Assembly (NCBI GenBank): GCA_946411385.1
Contig: CAMKDV010000004.1
Coordinates: 174,418-238,417, forward strand
Length of the DNA: 64,000 bases
Reading direction: 5' to 3'
Source: an uncultured Bacteroidales bacterium
GTDB lineage: Bacteria; Bacteroidota; Bacteroidia; Bacteroidales; Paludibacteraceae
Shown: piece by piece, positions 1 to 15,300 of the stretch
How the letters are laid out: every line of letters starts with the position of its first letter
Position numbering within the stretch: position 1 is the first letter of the stretch
Notes under the pieces: model-generated
Database searches by the model: none
What the model saw: only the letters and a program-made list of their open reading frames with translations
Told to the model about the DNA's origin: nothing
Made by a program: the position numbers and the translations under genes

Positions 1-3000
1 GAACTGCGTCGGGTTGATGATCACGTTGATGGTAACGATACTGTCACAACCCGTTTGCGAATTGATGAGCGTATCCGTGTACGTGCCGCTATCGAAGATG
101 CGCAGACTATTCCAGATGAGTGAATCGCAAGATGCCGTATCCGGAGCGGTAATCACATCATGACGGAGCAGCTTGAGATTCATGTTCACCGTAGAGTCGC
201 AACCTACCGCCGATTGGAAGACTTTCGTGTACAGACCATCCGTATAGATGGTATCGATACCCGTGTGGTCATCGCCCCAAATGATGGAGTCGCAATGGAG
301 CGTATCCACAACATCCGTTACCTTGCTGCCATAGACAATCAGGTGGAGGTTGACCAAGCTGTCACAGCCCTCTACACCGGTGAGCACTTGAGGATAGAAG
401 CCGGTCTCTGTCAGCGTCATGCCTTGCCACAGGCGGTTATCGCAAGCCGTATCAGCTACGATGGTGTCAACCGACGGCGTGATCGTGAGATCAATCGTCA
501 GGGTCGAGTCACAGCCCGTGAACGTGAGCAGATGTTGGATGTACGTACCGGTCTCGGAGAAGGTCTCACCGTTGATGGTCAGAGCATCGCAGGTAGTACG
601 AACAATAGTCTCGTCAGCTGAGTGACCTACCACGGCGTGCAACACGATGATGCTGTCACAACCATTGGTTGCCGGCAGCGTGTCGTAGTAGAAGCCTGAC
701 TGATAGTACCACTGACCAGTATTCGACCAATAGAGACTGTCACAAGCCACGGTATCGATTACGTGCTGCATCTTAGGCAAGATGGTCAGTCGCATCATCG
801 ATACGCTGTCGCAGCCGTCATTCAGACGGTAGTGGCGAGCGTAAGTGCCAGTAGTCTTGTATGTCATGCCGTCCCATACAACCGAGTCGCAATCGCTAAC
901 AGCAAACGCAGTGGTATCAATGCACAGCGGCTCAGCGCACCACTGCAGGTGGAAGCGGAGAATGCTATCGCACTGCGTGATGGCAGACTGCAAGGTGTCG
1001 TAATAGATACCCGTGTGTTGTACATCCTCACCCCACGGCAGCGTGTAAGCATACGTCGGATCGCTGCAATCGGCAACGGTATCGTACAAGTCGGCATAAA
1101 CAGGCTCGTTGATGATCAGCGTCAGCGTAACGATACTGTCACAACCATTGGCGGCATCGAAGACATGTGAGTGGATGGTCGACTGCGTGAACAGGCTGTC
1201 AGCCCAAGCATATTCCGTACAAGCTTCCGCCTCGATGGCCGTATCGGCATTGCTGATAATGGTCAGTAGCAACGTAGACGTACTGTCGCATCCGTGTACT
1301 GACGGATAAGTATGCGAGTAAGTGCCACTCTCCGTGTACGCCTCACCATCCCAAGTATATACATCACGTGCCGTAATGCTGAACGGCAGGCTGAGTGACT
1401 CGCGGATGGTTAGATAGAGCGTCACCACACTGTCGCAACCGGTAGCTGCACGGACGAAGGTCTGCGTGTATACGCCCGATTCAGTATACGTCTCAGTATT
1501 CCATACAAACTGATCGCAAGCCTCTTCAGTGATAGCCAGAGCCGTATCATGAGCTATTACAAGCGATAGGGTTACAATGGAATCCTGACCGTCCAACGTC
1601 GGGAAATTACGCGTGTACTCACCCGACTGATAGAATGTCTCGCTATCCCATGTATACGCATCGCAAGCTGTATCGGCAATCTGCGTGATATGCTGCGGGT
1701 CGGTGAGCGTCAGATGCAGGGTAACGATGCTGTCACAGCCCGTACCGGTATGGAACGACTGCTCGTAGTCGCCCGATGCATAGTAGGTCTGACTGCCCCA
1801 CGTGAACGATTGTTCACCCTCTGCGCTGAACTCGCTGGTAGGATGATCGGCAACCGTCAGGAAGAGCCATGTGATACTGTCGCAGCCGTTAGCCGCACGC
1901 AAGGTGTCGGAGTAAGCATCGGTTGCGTCGTATATCTTGCCATGCCATACCAGCTGGTCACAAACCGTGGTATCCTGCGGAGCCGATTCAACAGCTGCCG
2001 GCAAGCTCAGATGGAGCGTAACTACGCTGTCGCAAGCTGAGACAGAGGTATACGTACGAGTATAGTCGCCTTCCGTATCGTAGATGGTATTATCCCATAC
2101 ATAGTAGCCGCAGCCTACTGCATTGAACTCGTGGTTGTATGCGGGATAGATACCCAGTACGAGCGATAGAACGCTGTCGCAGCCGTACATATCCGTCAGC
2201 ACCTTCGTATAGCGTCCGGATTGCGTGTACGTATCGCCTTCCCATGTATATGAGTCGCAAGCGTCAACGTGTACGTCCGGCATCGTCTGACGATGGTGGA
2301 TCTTCAGGTTATATGTTACCGTCGAATCACAACCGTGGTCGGTCAGGTAATGCGACGTGAACGTCGTATCGCGGAAGTACGACTGGCCGTTGATGGTAGC
2401 TATATCGCACAGCGTATCGTTGACTACCAGCGGTTCTGACTTGTGGTAAACAACCAAATGCAAAGTATCCACGTTATCACATATCTCCTCACGCGTATTC
2501 CAAACGGTCGTGTCGCGGTAATAGGTTGCGCCGCTCCATACATAGTAGTCGCAAGCCGTATCAGCCACGGCGGTGTACTCGGGTTCGTAGATCGTCAGAT
2601 GCAACGTACGTGTGGAGTCGCGCTCGGTAGGCAGACCTTCATCTATGCGATGAGTGATCGGATAGTCACCTGTAGCGGTGTACGTATCGTCAGCCCACGG
2701 CCAGTAGAACGTCTGGCAAGCGTTCTGGGTCTCCTCATCGCTGAGCGAACTATTGACGGTCAAGTGCAGCGTAACCACGCTGTCGCAACCCTGAACGGTC
2801 TGCAGCGTCTTTGTCACTACTGCATCAGCCGTGTAGGTATCGCCTTCCCATGTATACGTATCCCATGCCGTCACGAACTCGTTACGCGGTTCGGCATCAC
2901 GGTCAACGGTTATGTCGAGGAAGACAACCGAATCGCAGAGGAAGTCTTGCTGAGCCGATTGCGTGTAGTAGAACGTCTCATCGTTCCATGTCACGCTGTT

Positions 3001-6000
3001 ACATCCGCGCAGCGTACGGTAGATCGAATCCGGCTGGTTGACAATTACGTGACGGTAAACCGTACTATCGCAACCTTCAGCGTTCTCCAGCGGCAGCACA
3101 TCGTCCGTCGTCACGGTATAGTAAACCGTTCCGTCATCGAAGTAGCGGCAAGCCGTAACCGTATCGTACGTTACCGGCGACGAATGCTTGATTGTGAGAT
3201 GCCACAACGTGATGCTGTCGCAGTTGCATTCGCTGTACGCCGCGGTATCCGCAATCACTGCATTACCGGTGTACGTTACGTCCTTCCAAATGAACAGATC
3301 ACATGCCGTGGTGTCACGGTCAACCGTCTTCGTCGGATGGATGGTCAAGCGGATATGCGGTATAGAGTCACAACCGTTAGAGCCTTCTACCGGCGTGCCG
3401 GCATATATACCCGATTCGGTATAGGTCATGCCTGATGCCGCCCACGTCATCGAGTTGCAAGCGCTCAAGTTGATTGTATCGCCATCCACTTTCTTGCGGA
3501 TAGTCAGGTATAACTCGGTCACGTCGTCGCAATGGCCTCCCATCTGCGGTACACGGTACTCGTACGTGCCGCTCTCAGTATAACGCTGATGAGTGAGTGG
3601 CCAGTAGTAAGCGTCGCACGTATCGGCATAGATAGGCATGAAGTTGCTGTGATATACCGTGACATTCATCGTTACGGTACTGTCGCATCCGAAGATCGAC
3701 GGGAACGTACGCGAGTAGATACCCGAATCGAAGATGGTCGTATCTGCCCATACAAACGAGTCGCAATCCTCTACAGCCGGATTGGTCAGGTTGTACGGGA
3801 GGTGCATGATCAGATGCAGGTGTGCCTCCAGCGAGTCACAACCGGCTTCGGTCATCTTGATGGTATCGAAGTTGCAAGCGTAGGTGTAGTCATCAATCTT
3901 GTTGGCTGCCACCTTCTGTACTTCGCGGTACGATCCATACCAGAGGTGTGAATCACCTTCACATACATGGGCAGTATCCAATCCGCCTTCGTGATAGGTC
4001 GGCAATACCGTCAGGTCAAGACGATGGTAGGTCGAGTCGCACTCACCCGGAGCAGTGTAGTAGGAGTAATACGAGTGTACACCCGGCGTTACGCCCTCTA
4101 TATCCATTCCTTGCCAAGCATAGCTGCTCTCCTGGCATATCTCTTGCGGAGTAACGGTAGGCTCAGTTACGGTCTGGATGGTGAAGTTGACGGTATACGT
4201 CGAATCACAACCCGTGATCGATGTCAGCCAATCGGTATATGTGCCGGCGGTGGTCAGCAGCTGTCCACGCCAGTTGTACGGCAACTCGCTCGGACAAGCG
4301 GCATAATCCACGGTATCGGCAAATACTCCGATCACATGTACGCGAGCCGTGTAGATCGAGTCGCAGCCAAAGACGGTCTTGTTCTGGCTGTCATCGTCCG
4401 CTGTGGTCAGCAGGTGTACGCCCGGCTCCAGGTTGGAGTACGACATGCAGTGCCAGTTCAATAGGCTGTTGCCGCATATCGTGAAGTCAGGTTCCTCGAA
4501 ACGGTAACTGCGATTCATCGTCACGCGGCAGAAATGTACGTAGGTGTACTCGGTACGCGCGGCATTGGTGAATACGGTATCCGATACCAGAGTATCGCTC
4601 ACCATGTGCGAGTGTTGCCAGTACTTACCGTTCCATAGCACGCTGTCGCAACCTGTAGCCGTGACAGTATCGCGTACTACGAAGTTCACGTGGAAATGGA
4701 TATGGTAGATACTGTCGCAACCACCGATTAGCGAGGTCAGACGGTCGTAGTAGTCACCGTTCGTGCGCAACGCTGTATCAGCCAGGTGTCCGCGCCAGAT
4801 GTACGGCAATGCCTGCTCGGCTACCTCCACATCCTCGTTGAACATGTACGATTTGTTCTCGCTCAGTTGCAAGGTGTGGATTGTTACCGTACAGCCGTTA
4901 GGATCTACTATCGAGTCGTAGTACGTACCCGGCTTAGTGTACGACTTGCCCGGATGTCCCGGCCAGTTGAAGATCGTACCCTCGCAGAACGAATAGGTGT
5001 CGTCCGGTACGGTGTACGTACGCGGTATGACGGTCACGTTGTACGTGATCACTGAGTCACAACCGGCTGCATTACGTTTGGTCTCGGTGAACGAAGTGTT
5101 TGTCATCGCTACAAACGTGCGATTGCCGATAGTCGTCATCTCGTACTGGCAAGCCGTAGCGTCCACCGTAGCTGACGTCGGGCTGCTGATGGTCAGCACA
5201 AGCACCTCATTGCTGTCACAGTTGCATACCGATGTGCCCGGATGCGTATACGTGCCCGAGGTTGCATAGTCGTTGCCATGCCATGTGTAGCTCTCGCAAG
5301 CGCTTATCCATGTGGTATCGCTGCGTACCGGATTGACGGTCAGGCTGAGGATAAAGATGGTGTCATTCTCCGTCTTGGTATACCAGCCCGTACTTGCATA
5401 ATCCGTGCCACGCCAACTGAACGGAGCCACATCGGCGCAGATAGTCTTCGTGAAAGTATCACGCGGCAAGATCACCGGATGCACATTGATCGTGATATGA
5501 TACGTGCTATCACAGCCACCGATTGATGTGAACGAACGATCGTACGTGCCGGCTGACGTGTAGCTGTACTCGTGTACGGTCAGCGGCAGCTCTTTGGTCA
5601 GTATATCGTAGGTCTCATAATAGTCGTAGCTCTCGTTAATCGTGAGATTCAGTACCTTCACGCTGTCACAGCCGTTGACCGTGGTATAATCCTCACGGTA
5701 GATACCCGAAGCGGTGTACGTATGGTTGTTAACTGCCCAGTGGTACTTGTCGCAAGCCACTACCGTGACGGAGTCATAGTAGCGTTCGCCTACCGTAACG
5801 TGCAGCGACAGATATGCCGAGTCACACGTGCCGTCAGCCGTACGCAATGTGTCGCGCAGCGTCTGAACGCCTACAGGCAGATTAGCGAACGTCTTGCCGT
5901 TGAAGATCACAGGCTCACCGTAGCAAACGGTAGTAGCGTCGCTCTTCTGTTCTGCCGCAATCTTCTTGACGTTGATGCGGTAGATGGAGTCGCATCCGTG

Positions 6001-6310
6001 CTCCGCAACACCGGCTACTATTGCCTCGTACGAACCGCCTTCGGTGATCACCCGTCCGTGCCAGCGCAGCGTATCGCTCGGGCAGAGCGTGTGTTGCTCC
6101 GTCTCGGCTGCATACTCCGGATAAACGGTCAGGTTGAGTTCGTATACCTTGTTGCAACCCTCTTCTCCGCAGAACAGAGTATCCAACTGGTGCGTCGAAC
6201 TAGTCAATCCGCGCATCAGCGTGATCGGATGACCGTCACAATCCTCACCTACCTCCCAGTCGAAGCTCTCGCCATGGCAGATAGCGGCATTCGTCACTAT
6301 CGGCGGAACG
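1..6310 (-). repeat. Array of about 40 Cys-paired GCDS modules (~50 aa each) in the giant protein
   Basis: The motif GCDSI/V..L.LTI recurs about every 150 nt on the minus strand, for example at plus positions near 48, 209, 360, 511, 655, 810, 1137, 1285, 1430 and on to about 5990. Each unit reads roughly ..(A/T)CDS..W....YT.SG.Y........GCDS(I/V)..L.L.I, with two cysteines about 25-30 residues apart. A few units have lost a Cys (near 1579 GQDS, near 2617). Such units are common in very large secreted Bacteroidota proteins; a disulfide per unit is inferred. Two or three related units also occur in the N-terminal part near 18510. Confidence 0.8.
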
Positions 6311-9300
6311 CTGTCCACATGGAAGGTCAGTACTTTCTCATCACCGGTGCAGAACATGTTCTCCGGCGTTACGCGGATGGTATATGCGCCCTTGAGCAGC
6401 GGCTGGGCAAACTGCAGTGTCCAGTTGCCTGCCACGTCGATATCGCCCTTGTCTGCCGGACCGAGAATAGCCACATCAGCAGCATTGCGTACCTCGTAAT
6501 GGAAGTTGGTAGCCAACTCGTTGGTGTAACCGATCTTCACGCTCGTTACCGGCTGGCACAGATGCTTATTGTCGTCCGTTGTGTAGGTTATTACAGGGTT
6601 TTTACGGATGAGGAACGAAGCTGTACCTACCGTATCGCACGTCGTGGCATCGTTGGTAATGGTAATCTTCAGGTCATAGTTTTTGCCTACCTCCAGCGGC
6701 GTCGGATTGAGCAGATCGATGCTGATCGTGCTTGTACCGTCCACGAGCGGTGTGCTGCCGTTGTCGCCGCTACGCAGTACAGTAGTCGAACCTTGCTGAC
6801 GCAGCTCGTAGGTGTACGAGGTAGCGCCGGTATGATCGAACGAAGCACCCATCGTAGCCGTGCCTTCGCATACCGCTGCTGCATCCAAGGTGATGGTACT
6901 CAGCGTAGGCGTAGGATAAACCTCGAACGTCTGCGATACCGTCGCGCCTACACACGTAGCAGCATTAGGCGTGCTGTGAACGGCGAGCGGCGTCAACTCT
7001 ACCATGTATGTACCTACCGCCAGTCCGCTCGTAATGATAGTGAACGTGTGCGACGGGTTGAGCAAGATAGTCTGATCGGGCGTACCAATCACATCCGTAC
7101 CCTTCTTGAGCGTGTAGGTGCAGCCCGTAGTGGCAGCATCCGGATTGTAAGTTACTATGGTCGATGCATCCAGGAAGCATACATCGTTGATCTGCGTGAT
7201 ACTTACTACCGGTATCGGCCAGATGGAGAAGTTCCTGGTAGCTGTATCGCTCTGGCAATGTGCAGATTTCGACACGAACTGCAGCACGTAAGCATCCTCA
7301 CGGCTTGGCAGCGTTGAAACATCCACGGTAAACGTACCGCTGCCGGTAGTCGTACCTGTTCCTTCTATCGTCGTTCCCTTCACGGCGTAGTAGTAGGTAT
7401 CGGCATCGGTGGTGGTGTAGGTCACAGTGATTGCTCCGCCTTCACACTCGCTGGTAGCTTTCGTTACCGTTGCTTTCGGCTTCTTGTATACCTCGAAGTC
7501 TACATGCTGCATGTCGCTGGTACACTCTTTCTCCGTAACGGTAGCCGAGTACAGGCGGTAGTTGCCGGCCTCGAACGTGAGCGCATTGACCTTCATCGTG
7601 CCTGAGGCAGCAGCCTCCAGGTTGCTTACCGGCGTACCCACAGGAGTCTCCGTCTCACCTTCTACCTTGTAAATAATGTACCCGTACGTGTGCGCGTCTG
7701 CGCTCGCGGTGTAGTCCACATAGAGGAAACTATCCTCTTCGCAGACGTTAGCCGGCGTAGCAAGCGCAAAGTCAGGCTTGTTGTTCACGGTCAGTGTAGC
7801 CGTCTGCTCCGCACCTACACATCCATGCTCGGATGTAGGCGTTACGTACAAGGTGTACGTGCCGTCGTCCAGCGTATTGACAGTCAGGGTCAGTGCCTCA
7901 AGCGAAGTCACATTCAGATCGGTAGCCGTGATACCTGTCGGGTCAGTACCCTTCATCAGGTTGTACGAAACCGTCTTGGTGTTGGTAGCCGTGAACGGCA
8001 TTGCCACTATAGCCGAACCCTCACAAGCCTCCTTATTCGTCACGCTGATAGTAGGCGTCGGGTTGATGGTGAAGGTTTGCGAACTATTGTTCGTAGCTGT
8101 TGTGGTGGTGTTCTGTGCCGTCACTTTCACGGTGTACACGCCTGCCGGCCACGTATCGGTGGTCAAGTCAAACGATTTGCTTACCTCCGTATCCTCGTTG
8201 TCGGTAGTTGTACCCGATCCGCTATCCACCACGGTGTTCTCGCTATTGCGTACCTCGTAGGTATAGCTGTCGGTATACTTCGTATTGATCGTTACCGGCA
8301 CAGGTGTCTCACCTTCACAGATACTGTCGATATGGTTGATTCGTACTGCCGTCTGGTTATGGATGGTGAACATCACGCCTTCAATCGTATTGGAGCAATC
8401 GTGCGCCGTGGTCTTGACACCGTACATATAGTACTGTCCCGGAGCCCATGTGCTCATGCCGCTGAGCGTGAACGAACCGCTTGTCACCGGTGTACCGCTC
8501 GTGATCGTTCCTGTCTTGATTACATCACTGCTGCTCCATGTACCCTGATCGTAGGTAGCCTTGTCGATGACGTAATAGGTAGCGGAGGTCGCCTGAGCAT
8601 TGTCGGTGAAGTTCACGGTGTGGTCGGCGTACGGATACGGACCGCTTATGTCATCAGTCGTGGAGGTGAACTGCAAGCTGGAGCGGGCATAGATCTCGAA
8701 GTTCTTTGTCAACTCTTCACTTACGCAGCCCGTCGTCGGATTGCTCGTCTGGATACGTATCGTGTAGTTGCCACCTGGCAGTTCACCAATATTGGCATTG
8801 AAATATGCATGGTTAGGCGTCTCCGTATCGGTGATGGCTGCTACGTCGATATGTTTCTTTTCCGTCGAGCCTTGCATGATCCAATACTCGAAGTGGGTTG
8901 CCGCATCGTTGTGCGTGAACTCAACGCGCGTATTGCCTGCCTCGCACTTCTCTGTAACACTAATATCCGATATCGTCGGCTTCGTGTTGATCGTGAAGGT
9001 CTTCACTACCGCAGCGCTATCGCAATTGAGTGACGAAACCGGATATGCCCGCAAAGTATACGTACCCGGTGCCCAACCGGTGGTGTTGATCGTAAACTCG
9101 TACGGTGCAGCAGCGGGTACGGTGTGCGTTTGCTCGGTGGTGATCTTCGTATCTACCGTCCACTTCACATACTTGGCATCATCAGCCTCGTAACTTACCG
9201 TGAACGAGGTGGTAGGATGACATTGTGCATCGATATCCGTGATGGTCAGCGTCGGCATATTCTTGATGGTAAGCGATGCCGTCTTCACTGCGCTTTCGCA

Positions 9301-12300
9301 CAGATGCTCGGATATGCCTACCACGCGCAGTTCGTACGTGCCGTTAGCCAGAGCCGACGGGTCGAATGTAATCGAGCCGGTTCCGCCTGCTGCCACATCC
9401 TCCGTGGTCGGACCAAGTACACGTTCATTGCTGCTGTTGTACAGCTCGTAGCGGTACTGAGCGGCAACACCCGACATCTTGTAGCCGAACGAAACAGTGG
9501 TCGACTTCTCGCAGATAGGATCAGGAGCGGTGAGCGTATTTACTACAGGCTGCTCCCAGAGGTCGAACGTCACTTCTGCCACCTCACTCTCGCAGCTCTC
9601 CGGTGCATCCGACACAGCCGTTACGCGCAGTTTGTAGCTGCCCTTACCCCAGCCTGTGATGTTCAGAACAATAGGATTAGCCGTTTGGTCAGTTGCCGTG
9701 GTGTAGGCGGCATTGTTCTTTAGTACTTTGTAGTTATATGTCGTGGCGCCGGCCATCGTGATGGCGGACGATACGGATGTCTCCGTCTCGCACACACTGC
9801 CGATAGCAGCCAGCGAAGTGATCACGGGTTGCGGATACAGGGTAATCGTAGCGGTAGCCGCAGCATCGGTATGGCAGCTGTGCTCCGACGATACTGCCGT
9901 CACGCTCAATGCATAATCGTGACCGCCTTCCAATCCGCTCATATCTACCGGTATCAATCCCGAAGCAGTCAGCGTACCGGTAGCCGAACGCGGCGTAGTG
10001 ATGCCGTAGCCGGTGAGCGAATAGGTGTACGTACCGCCTACTGCTACCGTATTGGCTGCGTAGCGTACATTAGCCGTTGTAGTCGGATAGCAGAAAGCAG
10101 TATCGGTAAGCGCCGTGATCTCCGGCAACGGCCAGATATTGAAGCCCAACTTAGCGGTATCGCTTACGCAGTGTGCCGACTTGGTTATGAGGTGCAGCTC
10201 GTAGCTGCCGGCATCCATCGCAGATATATCGATATTGAATGTCTTCGGCGCTGCGATAGTCTGATCCACTACGGTCTGCACCAGTGCGCCGCTCTTGAAT
10301 ACGCGGTACTCGTAGGTGGTAGCTACTGCCGACGAGGTATATACCACAACCGCAGTATCCACGTTGTCGCACATGCTGGCTACCGACGTGATGCCTGCTG
10401 TCGGTTTCTCGTATATCTCGAAGGTCTGCGAGCTTACCGCGCTCGTACATTCGATCTCCGTTGTGGTCGTCAGATCCATTCGGTACTCACCGTAGCTGAG
10501 GAAGTCCGTCGTGCCGGTCTTGTGCAGGTCGACAGGTACTGTACCGCTGGCTGCGGTCACTGAACCTTCGCCATGAGCCATGAGCGTGTTCGCGCCGCCG
10601 GTGATATAGTAGATGTTGTACGTGTATGTATACGCATCCGCCGTAGCGCCGGTATAGTCAGCCGAGTATTCGTTATCCTCCTCGCAGGGATTAGCCAGTG
10701 CGCTGAGGGTAATCGACGGACGGTTCTTGACAACGATTGTCATCGACTTCTCCTCGCCCACGCAGCCGTGGTCGGAGTACGGCGTGACATACAGCGTGTA
10801 GGTCATATCAGCCAATTCTCCGGTGGTGAGCGTCAGTACCTGACCCGGTACGGCTACTGCCGTGCCCGACAGATAGGTGGTAGCACCATTGATGAGGCGA
10901 TAGTCCACTTTCGTCGTATTGACATCCGTACCCAGACTGATATTGTGCGTGGTGGTTACCTCTTCACAGATCGAGTCAGGAATAGTCGGCAACGTAACCG
11001 TCGGAATAGGATTGATATCGAAATCCGAAGTGATGGTCTTTGTTGCGTGGGTCAAAGTGTTCTCTGCCGTGATCTCTACCGTGTAGGTATCTGCTGCCCA
11101 ACTCGTGACATTCAGGTCGAACGACGAGGTTACAGGCACATCATCGGTGCTGACCATCGTACCGTTACCCGTAGCCATCTCATCGCCGTTGGTGTTCGTT
11201 ACCTTGTAGGTATACTTATCCGAGAACGTGGTATTGAACGAAACGGTCACAGGATCGGTTGTGCCTTTGCAGACATCCACCGCAATAGGCTCATCAATCA
11301 CGATGGTAGCGGGATCGTAGATGATGATGGTTGCTGTTTGCGTCTTGGTGCAACTGTGATCGGACGTTACCGTCACGCTCAAGCTGTACGTATCCGGTTC
11401 CAGTTCGTTGGTGTTGACTGCTATCAGGCCCTTCGCACTTGCTGTGCCCGATCCATTACGCGGCGTAATACCCGAACCGCTGAGCGTGTACGTGTACGTA
11501 GCCGCATTGGCTGTCATGTAACGTACATCTATCGTTGCTTTCGGATAGATAGCCGTCGTGTCATATACCGCAAGCGTCGGGATAGGATAGATGTTGAATG
11601 TCTTAATCGACGAAGCTTCGCTCTCGCAAGCCGGCGTAGCCGCTGATATTACTTGCAGACGCATCGTGTGTTCGCCACCTGCCAAGCCGTCAATATCCGC
11701 ATCGAACCATGCTGCAGTCGGCGTACCGTTGATGGCAACAGCTGCGTGTTCCGTGCCGTCAATCCAATACTTGACAGTCGAACCTTCGGTATGAGTGAAG
11801 TTCACACGTACACTTGCACATTGGCACAACTCCTCTACCGTGAATGCACTCGATACGGTCGGTTTCGGATTGATGGTAAACGCTACAGGCGCAGCATCTA
11901 CATCGCAGCCGTGGATATTCCTTGCCGTAGCGCGCAGCTCATAGTTGCCTGCTGCCAGGGTGTGGATATCCAGACTGATCGTACCCGATGCCAATGCCGT
12001 GATGTTCGATCCGCCAAGCGAGGTCGGGGTATTAGCACCTCCCGTGACGTTGTACAATCGGTAATCATACTTGTCGGCGTACGTGGAAGTATAGGTAACC
12101 ACAACCGGGTCGGTATCTTCCGCACACGCATTGCCCGGAGCCACCATGTTGAACGTCGGGTTGTTGAATACCGTGAAGGTCATCGACTTTTCCGTTCCCA
12201 CGCAGCCGTGTTCCGACTTAGGCGTTACATACAGCGTATATACGCCCGGCTCCAACGTGGCGGTAGCCAGCGTCAGCTTGTTGCCGGAGATAGTCACATC

Positions 12301-15300
12301 GTTGTCCGACAGATAGGTGGTAGCACCAATCTTCAAACTGTACGATACCGTCTTAACATCCGCTGTGCCTGTCTTGAATGTAATATTGTGCGAAGCAATA
12401 GCCTGACATATCGAATCCTTTTCTGCAAGCACAAGGGCAGGAATAGGATTAATCGTGAAGGTCTGCGTCGTTTCCGTACTCGGGCAATCGTGCGTACTGG
12501 AGGCAGTCAGATAGATGGTATACGTACCTGCCGGCAAGGTAGCCGTAGGTATATCAAAGTCCGTATTGGCAGGTGAAGCCGTCGAACCGGATGTTGCGCC
12601 GGAGGTAGAACTTACCACCGTCGTACCGCCGGAGTTCTTTACCAGATAGGTATATCCCGTAGCGTAGGTAGTGGTCAATGTTACAGGCACCACAGTCGTG
12701 CCGGCACAAACGCTGTCGATATGCGCAATGGATGCCGAAGGCTGGTCATATATAGTAACCACTTTCTGGTCAATATTGTCACTGCAATTCTCCGAATACA
12801 CATATCCGGCAAGGAAATACTCACCTGCGGGCAGGCCGCTCAGGTTGATACTGAACGTACCCGTAGCGCTCGGCGAAGATACCTCTGCACTACGCTCGTA
12901 TTCCGGATTGGGGTCAGAAGGCTCCAGTGTCCAGCGGAACTTCGTGGCTACCCCACTCGTCTCCTTATATTTCACAGTCATCGACCCTGCCGGATAGCAA
13001 GTACTCAATTCGGATGCCGAAGAAGTATACTCGACATGCGCACGCGGATAGATGGTAAACGTTTGCTCGACCGGATCGCTCGGACAAACGCCTTCAAAGC
13101 AGATAAGACGCAAGGTATACGTACCACCTGCCAGACCGTCAATATCCATATTGAAGGTACGTATGGTATTAGCCCACGTCGAATTTCCTGTACCGTGTTT
13201 ATCTGTTCCCAAAATCCAATACTCATATTTCTCATTGCCCAAATAATGTACCTCCTGCTTGCTATTCTGGCAGACAGGCAATATGTTAATCGACCCCGGC
13301 ACTCCGGGCTTAGCAACCAGCGTAAACGGTTTCGTTTGAACGACACTTTCGCAACCGCGGTTAGATATGGCCTTTACACGAATAGTCCAGGCATTGGATG
13401 CTGATGTAGCCGCCAAACCGCTCACGTCCACAATTATATTACCCGTGCCATCTACTGCTGCAGTACCGGAACGTTGCAGCGTCGAGCCGTTGCGGTAGAT
13501 CTCGTATGAGAGGGTCTTGGCAGCTGTGGCTGTATAAGGTACGGTGATCGTAGATGCAGGATGACATTCTGATCCTATCGTGCCAAGCGTCAGCGTAGGC
13601 TGCTCTGCCACGAGCAGGACAACGGTATCGGGGTCACTCAGACAGTCGTGCTCGCTGAGCGAGGTGATCTTCACGTTATACAATGTACCCGTAGTCAGGT
13701 CAGTTGTAGGTACAGTGATGGAATGTGTACCCGGCGTGGTGGTGACATTGGTGGCACCTACCTCCGTACCAAGTACCTGATAGGTATAGCGGTTGCCGTG
13801 CGTCAGAGTATACTCCACATCCACGCTTGTTGCATCTTCGCACGAGATAACGGTATCTTCGGTGAAGGTGATGACGGGTTGCGGCCAGATGGAGAATAGT
13901 TGCTCACGTGTCTCGCTGCCGCAATCGGCATCCGACAAGGCGGTCATCCTCAACGCATAACTGCCTGCCGGCCATTCGGCGGTGTTCAGCACGATAGATG
14001 CAGCCGTCTGCTCGGTCTTCGTCTCAACCTTTGTTGAACCGCGCCATACAGTGTAGTCATACTTCGTAGCATCGCTCATCGTGTAGGTAGCTGTTACGGT
14101 AGGCGTACCATAACATACACTACCGATAGCATTTAGCGTCAACGATGGCTGTTTCAGTATATGGATGGTCTTGGTAGCAGGCGTAGCTATATTGCAGCCC
14201 TTGCCCGACACAGCCGTCACGCTCAGCGTGTACGTGCCGTGTTCCAGACCCGTCGTGTTCATCTTGATTGTTCCCGAAGCCGCAGCTGTCTGGTTTTCTA
14301 CCGTCAAGCTCGGACTGAGTGCACCTTCCTTAGTCAGGGTGTAGCTGTACTTGCTGGCGTTCGTCGAGGTGTAAGCCACTACAATCTCCGGCGTCGGATA
14401 GCACGAGTCAGCACTGGCAGGTGCCAACGTCAGCGTAGGCAATGGCCACACATTGAAGGTGAAGGCTGACGTGGTGTCACTCACGCAGGTAGCGGAGTTA
14501 GCTACCATCTTCAGTTGGTACGTGCCTGCATCAAGCGAACTGATGTCCAGCGGGAACGAACCGCTTGCCGATGCCGTTTGTTCAGCCGACAGAGCTTGGC
14601 CTACGATATAATATTTGAATGTAGCAGCATCGGTGGTCTCATAATTGACCGTTGTGCTCGTGGCATCATCGCATTGATCAGTAATACTTGTGATGGTTAC
14701 CGTCGGCTTCGGATTGATCACGAAGTTCTGCGTCTCCGTTACGCCGTAGCAATCGTCTGCCGACTTGGCTTTGGCTTCTACGGTATACGTGCCTGCTGCC
14801 CAACCGGACGTACTGAAGCTGAACGAGAACGGTGTGCTTCCACTCGTCGGTACGGTAATTTCTGTAGCGGCTTTCTTTGTCGTCGCGCCTTGCTTAACCG
14901 TATACGTGAACGTCTTCGCATCGGTCGGCGTGTAGCTTACAGCAAACGATCCGGCGGGATAGCACTGTGCGGCAATAGCGCTCATGCCTACCGACGGCTG
15001 GTTGTTAACCGTAAGCGTAGCGCTGGCGGTCTGTTCGCACGTAGTTGAACTTTGAACGGCAGTCACGTTCAAGGTAAACGTACCATCGGTGAGCAGATCG
15101 TTATCCAGAGTGATGGTCACTTTCTTGTCACCCGGTACCGTCAGATTGCTTGCGCTGATGGTTGTACCTGCCAGTTCGTAGCTGTACTTGTCTGCGCCAC
15201 TAATCGTGAACTTGAATACGGCATCCTCTTCAGGCGTACCTTCGCACACCGTCACAGCAGGTGTCGTAACGGTGATGACAGGCAGCGGATTGATGGTAAA

